Assembly: GCA_041744735.1 (NCBI GenBank)
Contig: JBGTKH010000161.1
Span: forward strand, 1-6,678
Direction: 5' to 3'
Length of the DNA: 6,678 nt
From: JBGTKH01 sp041744735
Lineage (GTDB): Bacteria > Planctomycetota > Planctomycetia > Pirellulales > Pirellulaceae
The position numbers were made by a program, and so were the translations under genes. Shown piece by piece: positions 1 through 4,167 of the stretch. Below the pieces are notes generated by a model that saw nothing but the letters and a program-made list of their open reading frames with translations, made no database searches and was not told the DNA's origin. The first letter of the stretch is position 1. Every line of letters starts with the position of its first letter.

Positions 1-870
1 GTCAGCGTGCTGTTTCAGCTCAATAAAATGACGCCCGAAGAGGCTGAGGCGGAAATTAAAAAGTTGGTTGGGCCTCAGGGGTCGGTCGTGGTGCTTTCGC
101 GGGCCAAACAAGTTTTTGTGACGGAAACTGCGGGCAAGCTGCGGACGATCCGCTTCGACAACGTCGGTCTGAACATGGAAGGGCGCTGGCTGGTGCGGGA
201 CCTGAACTTCGAGATCCCCAGCGGCAAGCTGACGGCCATCATCGGACAGAGCGGCGCCGGCAAGACCACGATCTTTCATTTGCTGCTAAGGTTGATGGAG
301 CCCACGTGCGGGACGATTTGGATCGGCGACCGACCGCTGGCTGCGTTGGACGAACAAGAATTGCGGAAGCTGCTGGGCTTCATTCCTCAGAACCCGTTCA
401 TCTTCAACCAGTCGATCCGCGAGAACCTGCAGTTGGCATTGCCCGACGACCAAGGCGAAGCGGCCGTGCTGCGGGCGGTCGAGATGTCGCAGCTCGGCGA
501 CGTGATCCGCAACCGCGCGGCGGAAGGCGGATTGGATTCCGGCGCCGGCTTTATGGGTATGCGGCTGTCTGCCGGCGAACGGCAACGGGTCGCCTTGGGC
601 AGGTTGATTATCCAGGACCCGCACGTTATCGTGTGCGACGAGTACACGGCCAACATCGACGTCAGAACGGCGGCTCTGATTGAAGAGATGATGCGGACTC
701 ATTTTGCCGGCCGCACGCGGATTGTCATCACACACGAGTTGTACACGATCAAGGGCGCCGATCACATCGTGGTGTTGGAACGCGGCCGAGTCGACGCCGC
801 CGGCACGCACGACCAACTGCTGACACAAGACGGACTGTATCGCAACCTTTGGGAATCGCAGAAGCTTTAA
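1..870 (+). CDS. ABC exporter ATP-binding subunit/domain (5' truncated by window edge)
   Basis: This is a complete ABC nucleotide-binding domain that would power export of a substrate across the inner membrane. Counting from the GTG at position 7, Walker A GQSGAGKT is at residues 80-87, the Q-loop Gln is 128 (IPQNPF), the signature LSAGE is 187-191, Walker B VIVCDE is 207-212 with catalytic Glu212, the D-loop is NID at 216-218 and the switch His is 243. The layout (strand 'IRFDNVGL' before Walker A, then 'NQSIRENL' after the Q-loop) is that of ABC exporters with fused membrane domains, not importers. The frame is open to the left edge and the GTG at 7 has no visible ribosome binding site. I therefore infer that the membrane domain lies upstream and that residues 1-45 are a linker. 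The gene ends 34 nt before the MNIO gene, suggesting co-transcription. The substrate cannot be read from sequence; a modified peptide is a guess from context. The fold call is very secure, the exporter call fairly secure. Confidence 0.93.
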   Translation, partial: VSVLFQLNKMTPEEAEAEIKKLVGPQGSVVVLSRAKQVFVTETAGKLRTIRFDNVGLNMEGRWLVRDLNFEIPSGKLTAIIGQSGAGKTTIFHLLLRLMEPTCGTIWIGDRPLAALDEQELRKLLGFIPQNPFIFNQSIRENLQLALPDDQGEAAVLRAVEMSQLGDVIRNRAAEGGLDSGAGFMGMRLSAGERQRVALGRLIIQDPHVIVCDEYTANIDVRTAALIEEMMRTHFAGRTRIVITHELYTIKGADHIVVLERGRVDAAGTHDQLLTQDGLYRNLWESQKL

Positions 871-890
871 CCGTTGGAACTACAAAGTCC

Positions 891-896
891 AGGAGA
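891..896 (+). promoter_or_regulatory. Ribosome binding site AGGAGA deciding a TTG start
   Basis: AGGAGA lies 8 nt before the TTG at 905 and matches the anti-Shine-Dalgarno consensus closely. No ATG or GTG lies nearby in the same frame, so this site is the main reason for choosing the unusual TTG start of the DUF692 gene. Confidence 0.75.
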
Positions 897-904
897 GAGT
901 TGCC

Positions 905-2098
905 TTGAGCCGAAGTAAGTCTCCTTACGGCGTCGGACTGGCATATCGCATCGCATTGCACGATGAGATTCTCAAGCGCGAGTCTGAGATCGATCTGCTT
1001 GAAATCCCAACGGAGGATTACCTCGTGCGGCAGAGGCGCGTTTGGACCGATCCGGACGGCCGGCGATTGCGGACGATGATGGACCGCTTTCCTTGCGTGG
1101 CGCACGGGATCAGTTTGTCGTTGGGTTCGGTCGAGCCGCTGGATGCGGCCTACGTCGAGGGCACGCGGCGGTTTGTCGACGAAGCGGGCATCGAGGTCTT
1201 CAGCGAACATCTGGCCTATCATCGGCTCGACGGGCTGGACCTGACCATTTTCCTGTGCATGCCGTTCGACGACCTGTCGCTGGATTGGATCGCGCAAAAC
1301 TATCGCGCCGCCAGCGCCGCCATCGGCCGCCCCATTGCGTTGGAAAACGTCAGCTATAACTTTCCCGTGCCCGGCGGCGGCTACACCGAGCCGGAATTTC
1401 TCGCCGCTGTGCTGGAACGAACGGGCGGCACGCTGTTGTTGGACGTGACGAACGTGTTCAACAACTGCACTAACCACGGCAGCGACCCCTACGAATACAT
1501 CCGCCGGCTGCCGGGCGACCGCATCAGTCAGATGCACTTGGCCGGCGGACACTATGACGATGGATTCCTGATCGACAGTCACAGCTATCCGGTCATGGAC
1601 GAAGTTTGGGATTTGTACGAGGCAGCCCTGCGGCACACGGCGGCGAACATTGTGATCGTCGAGCGAGACGAGAATTTCAAACCGTACAAAGCGTTGTTCG
1701 ACGACGTGCGCCGGGCGCGAGAGTTGTTCTTCCGGCACCGCCCGAGCCGCGCGCCGCAGTCGCCAACGATAGAAGTGTCAGCCGGTTCGAATGGGAACGA
1801 GCAGACTGCCGATCCGCTCGCACCCGAGTTCGCCAACCTGCGAAATTTTCAGCGGGCTGTGCTGCGTGCGATCACCGACAGCGAGTTTGCTCGGCAGGCG
1901 GCCAGCGATCCCGAAGTTGTGCGGCGCGAATATCCGCTGGACGATCAATGGCTGAGCCGCTGGAGCGGCTTGCCGCGCCCGGCGCTCGACCGGCTGGCAC
2001 GGCGCTGGCAATGGTTTCAACGCGAGGATCAAAAGGCCCTGAACGAATACCGCCGTATCGAATGGCGCCAGTGGGCGCAGTGGCTAAGCGGCTCGTAG
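905..2098 (+). CDS. DUF692 / MNIO-family multinuclear iron enzyme with extra C-terminal region
   Basis: This 397-residue protein has a TIM-barrel DUF692 domain at about residues 8-278. Characterised family members (MbnB, TglH) use two or three irons and O2 to remodel cysteine or other residues of RiPP precursor peptides. Visible hallmarks are GVGL (9-12), LLEIPTEDY (31-39), HGISLSLGS (67-75), SEHLAYH (100-106), ALENVSYN (145-152), LLLDVTNVF (177-185), NHG (190-192), MHLAGGH (210-216), DSHSYPV (224-230) and VERDE (252-256). Together these hold the conserved His, Glu and Asp expected as metal ligands. The usual ENY near the N-terminus reads EDY here. After a low-complexity linker (about 280-305), residues 306-397 form an extra Trp- and Arg-rich, probably helical region that most single-domain members lack. 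It may replace the separate partner protein (MbnC/TglI type) that normally presents the substrate, but I recognise no named domain in it. The TTG start is supported by AGGAGA upstream. The gene follows the ABC gene closely. The family call is strong; the substrate is unknown. Confidence 0.9.
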   Translation: MSRSKSPYGVGLAYRIALHDEILKRESEIDLLEIPTEDYLVRQRRVWTDPDGRRLRTMMDRFPCVAHGISLSLGSVEPLDAAYVEGTRRFVDEAGIEVFSEHLAYHRLDGLDLTIFLCMPFDDLSLDWIAQNYRAASAAIGRPIALENVSYNFPVPGGGYTEPEFLAAVLERTGGTLLLDVTNVFNNCTNHGSDPYEYIRRLPGDRISQMHLAGGHYDDGFLIDSHSYPVMDEVWDLYEAALRHTAANIVIVERDENFKPYKALFDDVRRARELFFRHRPSRAPQSPTIEVSAGSNGNEQTADPLAPEFANLRNFQRAVLRAITDSEFARQAASDPEVVRREYPLDDQWLSRWSGLPRPALDRLARRWQWFQREDQKALNEYRRIEWRQWAQWLSGS

Positions 2099-2125
2099 GT
2101 TCTTTCGCCGCGGCGTGCGCTGGTC

Positions 2126-2184
2126 GTAGGATGGACGCCCTCGTCCGTCCACAACAGAAAGACGGACGCGGGCGTCCATCGTAC
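2126..2184. repeat. Intergenic palindromic repeat, copy 1 (24-bp stem hairpin)
   Basis: The arms 2126-2149 and 2161-2184 are inverted repeats matching at 22 of 24 positions around an 11-nt loop. They fill much of the 118-nt gap between the DUF692 and GAF genes. Positions 2126-2150 are identical to the reverse complement of 4043-4067 in the second copy. No run of T follows directly, so it is not a classical intrinsic terminator. As RNA it could still stall polymerase, protect mRNA ends or lower expression of the downstream genes. I associate this repeat type with planctomycete intergenic regions. Confidence 0.88.
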
Positions 2185-2203
2185 TTTGATTGCGGCTAAG
2201 AAT

Positions 2204-2209
2204 GAGGAG
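2204..2209 (+). promoter_or_regulatory. Ribosome binding site GAGGAG for the GAF gene
   Basis: GAGGAG sits 7 nt before the ATG at 2217. This favours that start over the in-frame TTG at 2190, which falls just after the repeat, and the ATG at 2202, which would overlap the site itself. Confidence 0.7.
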
Positions 2210-2216
2210 CTTGGCA

Positions 2217-2975
2217 ATGGCATCGGCGAATCAATCCGCGGACTGGCCGGCTTTGGCGGAGATGATGTCGGACCGCTTTGGCCGTCTTATCGAACGGGTG
2301 CTGGACAATCTGCGCGAGCTGCTGGCCGCCGCGCGGCCGCTGGTTAACTGCGCCGAGTCGGCGCTATTGGTGCCAAATGCAAAAGGAACGCATTTGCGGT
2401 TTCTCGTGTCGGTCAATTCCAAACCCGGCGTGGCGGAGATCGTCATGCAGATGTCGGTGCCTTGCGACCGCAGCATCGCGGGCTGTGTGTTCAGCACCGG
2501 GCAGTTGATCGCCATGGCCAACCCGGACGATTTTTACCAGGAGGTCGATCAAAAGACCGGCTTAAAAACCAGCGAGTATCTCGTCACGCCCGTGGTCGAC
2601 GGCGAGGAAATTCTGGGCGTAGCAACGTTCGTGAACCGGCCGGAGGGTCAGCCGCGGGAGCCGTTCAATCAGCGCGAGATTGAATGCAGCGTGCGCGTCG
2701 CCGACTTGGCTGTCGCCGGGCTGCGATTCTATCGCCGCATGCTGCTGCAACAAAAGCTGTTCGAGTCCGACTTGCATCGCGCCACGCAGCGATTCGCGGG
2801 CGGCGCGGCCGCGGCCAACACGTCGCTCGATGATGCAACTCAGATTCAAGACCAATCACCACTGGCCCGTGTGATCATGGACTTGGAAAAGATGTCGCCG
2901 CCCGACCAAGAGCTGGCCGCCGATTTGTTAGGCGTGCTCGCGTCTCACGCGCGCGGCAATGCGATGAATTGGTAG
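2217..2975 (+). CDS. Stand-alone GAF-domain protein
   Basis: This 252-residue soluble protein has no signal peptide or membrane segment. The N-terminal helix (about 8-42) is followed by a GAF-type sensory fold at about 45-175. Recognisable parts are the strands ALLVPN and LRFLVSVN, the turn CDRSIAGCVFSTGQ (about 84-97), the segment ANPDDFYQEVDQKTG followed by SEYLVTPVVDGEEILGVATFVN, and the closing FNQREIECSVRVADLAV helix. Phosphodiesterase, phytochrome and FhlA-type GAF domains share this order and bind cyclic nucleotides, small molecules or partner proteins. No kinase, cyclase, DNA-binding or other output domain follows. The C-terminal ~75 residues look helical, with an Ala-rich linker. It probably acts as a cytosolic sensor or adaptor for a neighbouring protein, with the downstream histidine kinase or the protease as candidates. 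The ligand is unknown. It lies 118 nt after the DUF692 gene and 59 nt before the protease gene. The domain call is secure, the role is inference. Confidence 0.82.
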   Translation: MASANQSADWPALAEMMSDRFGRLIERVLDNLRELLAAARPLVNCAESALLVPNAKGTHLRFLVSVNSKPGVAEIVMQMSVPCDRSIAGCVFSTGQLIAMANPDDFYQEVDQKTGLKTSEYLVTPVVDGEEILGVATFVNRPEGQPREPFNQREIECSVRVADLAVAGLRFYRRMLLQQKLFESDLHRATQRFAGGAAAANTSLDDATQIQDQSPLARVIMDLEKMSPPDQELAADLLGVLASHARGNAMNW

Positions 2976-3023
2976 GCTCTCGCCTTTGGAGTGTGGCGAT
3001 TTATCGCCGCTTTTGGACTTTTC

Positions 3024-3029
3024 GAGGAA
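3024..3029 (+). promoter_or_regulatory. Ribosome binding site GAGGAA for the subtilase gene
   Basis: GAGGAA lies 5 nt before the ATG at 3035. This start gives the N-terminus MIDVEELFDVERLW, which runs straight into the subtilase core. The frame is open back to a TTG at 2969, but that would overlap the GAF gene and adds no recognisable sequence. Confidence 0.7.
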
Positions 3030-3034
3030 CTCGC

Positions 3035-3829
3035 ATGATTGATGTCGAAGAGCTGTTTGACGTCGAGCGGCTGTGGCAAGTTGCCAGGGAAGGTACGGGG
3101 CGCGGGGTGAAGGTCGCGATTGTCGACACGGGTGTCGATGCCGAGCACCCGGCACTGGAAGGCGCCGTGAAGAGTTCGCACGAAGTAGCGTTTCGCGGCC
3201 GCGAGTTGGTTTGTCAGCCATCGACCGACGGCGATCCTGTGGGACATGGCACGGCCTGCGCCGGCATTATTCACAGCTTGGCACCCGAAGCCGAACTGCA
3301 CAGCCTGCGCGTGATCGGCCACAACGCCGCCGGTTCGTTGGAACAACTTCTATTCGGACTCAAGTGGGCCATCGATCAAGACATGCACGTGATCAATCTC
3401 AGTCTGGGGACGGTGCAACGGCGGATGAACACCGCGTTGCACGATTTGGTCGATCGGGCCTATTTCAAATCGCAGATTGTCGTCACGGCCGCGAACAACC
3501 AGCAACACGTGAGCTTCCCGGCGCACTTCGCGTCGTTGATCGCCGTGGACAATCAGTCGTTCGAGGACCCGCTGACGATCCACTATCACCTGGGCCAGCC
3601 CATCGAAATTGCCGCGCACGGCATCTACGTCAAAGCGCCCAGCCCCGGCGGCAAATTCCGCTGGTACACCGGCACCAGCTTCGCGTGCCCGCACGTCACC
3701 GGCCTCGTCGCCCGCCTGGTATCACAAATCTCCGGCCTCACGCCATTTCAAATCAAGCCGCTGCTGTGGTGCCTGCGAGCCAATCGGGTATCCGGCGGTG
3801 GCCTCGAAACCGGGGCGATTACAAACTAG
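3035..3829 (+). CDS. Compact leaderless subtilisin-like serine protease (peptidase family S8)
   Basis: This 264-residue protein consists of little more than the S8 catalytic core. The triad is intact: Asp31 in VAIVDTGVD (27-35), His71 in GHGTACAGI (70-78) and Ser215 in GTSFACPHVTGL (213-224). The oxyanion-hole Asn is Asn154 in TAANN, and NLSLG (121-125) is the usual substrate-cleft segment. There is no signal peptide, no membrane anchor and no room for an inhibitor pro-domain. The enzyme therefore probably acts in the cytoplasm and folds without the usual intramolecular chaperone. That suits a dedicated processing protease, such as one that trims a leader peptide, better than a secreted nutritional protease. 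Its nearness to an MNIO enzyme and an ABC exporter supports this but does not prove it. The TAG stop lies inside the left arm of a terminal-inverted-repeat element, so the original C-terminus may have been slightly longer. Catalytic competence is likely; the substrate is unknown. Confidence 0.92.
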   Translation: MIDVEELFDVERLWQVAREGTGRGVKVAIVDTGVDAEHPALEGAVKSSHEVAFRGRELVCQPSTDGDPVGHGTACAGIIHSLAPEAELHSLRVIGHNAAGSLEQLLFGLKWAIDQDMHVINLSLGTVQRRMNTALHDLVDRAYFKSQIVVTAANNQQHVSFPAHFASLIAVDNQSFEDPLTIHYHLGQPIEIAAHGIYVKAPSPGGKFRWYTGTSFACPHVTGLVARLVSQISGLTPFQIKPLLWCLRANRVSGGGLETGAITN

Positions 3830-3956
3830 TGCTTTGTCAAAGCTAGAAATTAGGATGCCGTGTTTTGTGGCGTAAGCTTCCAGCTTGCGATCGACGAGGC
3901 GAAGACGTCGGCAAGCAGGATGCTTACCCCACTTTCTAACTTTGACAAAGCACTAG
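3826..3956. repeat. 131-bp element with 24-bp terminal inverted repeats (MITE-like)
   Basis: The end arms 3826-3849 and 3933-3956 are inverted repeats matching at 23 of 24 positions. Both ends read CTAG on the outside, and each arm contains the near-palindrome CTTTG-N-CAAAG. A second inverted pair, 3867-3888 with 3911-3932 (19 of 22 matching), nests inside, so most of the element can fold into one long hairpin. It contains no credible gene. The structure fits a small non-autonomous mobile element or a dispersed intergenic palindrome. The outer CTAG could be part of the arm or a target-site duplication; one copy cannot decide this. Its left arm contains the stop codon of the protease gene. Confidence 0.85.
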
Positions 3957-3991
3957 CCCGGCGGAACGACAGCGATGGCGAACGACGGGTG

Positions 3992-4092
3992 GGTAGTGAT
4001 TCGGTTTGTAGGTTGGACGCCCTCGTCCGAACGGGAAACATCGGACGGACGAGGGCGTCCATCCTACGAATACATCGAATGGTATCACTACC
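3992..4092. repeat. Intergenic palindromic repeat, copy 2, with short outer inverted repeat
   Basis: The core arms 4008-4029 and 4046-4067 pair at 21 of 22 positions around a 16-nt loop. They belong to the same family as the hairpin at 2126-2184. Outside them, GGTAGTGAT at 3992-4000 is repeated in inverted orientation at 4084-4092, giving a nested palindrome about 100 nt long. The outer repeats may mark the boundaries of the mobile or duplicated unit, but the first copy lacks them. Confidence 0.82.
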
Positions 4093-4155
4093 GACGGGCG
4101 TTTGCATTTCCAACAACCGCGGAGTATGTTGACGGCTGGCGACGACCTTTTCTTC

Positions 4156-4159
4156 AGGA
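4156..4159 (+). promoter_or_regulatory. Ribosome binding site AGGA for the kinase gene
   Basis: AGGA ends 8 nt before the ATG at 4168. This supports that start over the in-frame ATG at 4126. The chosen start also places a basic-then-hydrophobic N-terminus (MRFGVSIKTTVLITALVCAV) right at the beginning, as expected for a membrane sensor. Confidence 0.55.
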
Positions 4160-4167
4160 CGCGCGGC

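Larger units (their letters stand above)
3957..4167. other. Gene-free gap before the kinase gene
   Basis: Together with the preceding element this makes a 338-nt gap without a gene. It contains the second GGATGGACG-type hairpin and a leader to the kinase start. I see no convincing paired -35/-10 boxes, no tRNA, and no short open frame with a ribosome binding site and a precursor-like Cys-rich tail. An in-frame ATG for the kinase at 4126 has GGAG only 1 nt upstream, too close for normal initiation. Confidence 0.6.

Noticed and set aside
749..1738. Long open frame on the - strand (329 codons) opposite the DUF692 gene
   Set aside because: It is antisense to a gene with clear family motifs, its translation has no recognisable domain, and it is rich in residues typical of GC-rich antisense frames.
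2126..2184. Rho-independent terminator after the DUF692 gene
   Set aside because: The stem is strong, but only a short TTT follows and there is no T-tract. The related copy at 4008-4067 also lacks one, so I call it a repeat.
3826..4092. CRISPR array
   Set aside because: The repeats are inverted pairs of two different families, not evenly spaced direct repeats with unique spacers.
3957..4167. Small precursor peptide gene in the gap before the kinase
   Set aside because: No short + strand frame has both a plausible ribosome binding site and a Cys-rich or Gly-rich core. Most open frames here run through the palindromic repeats.
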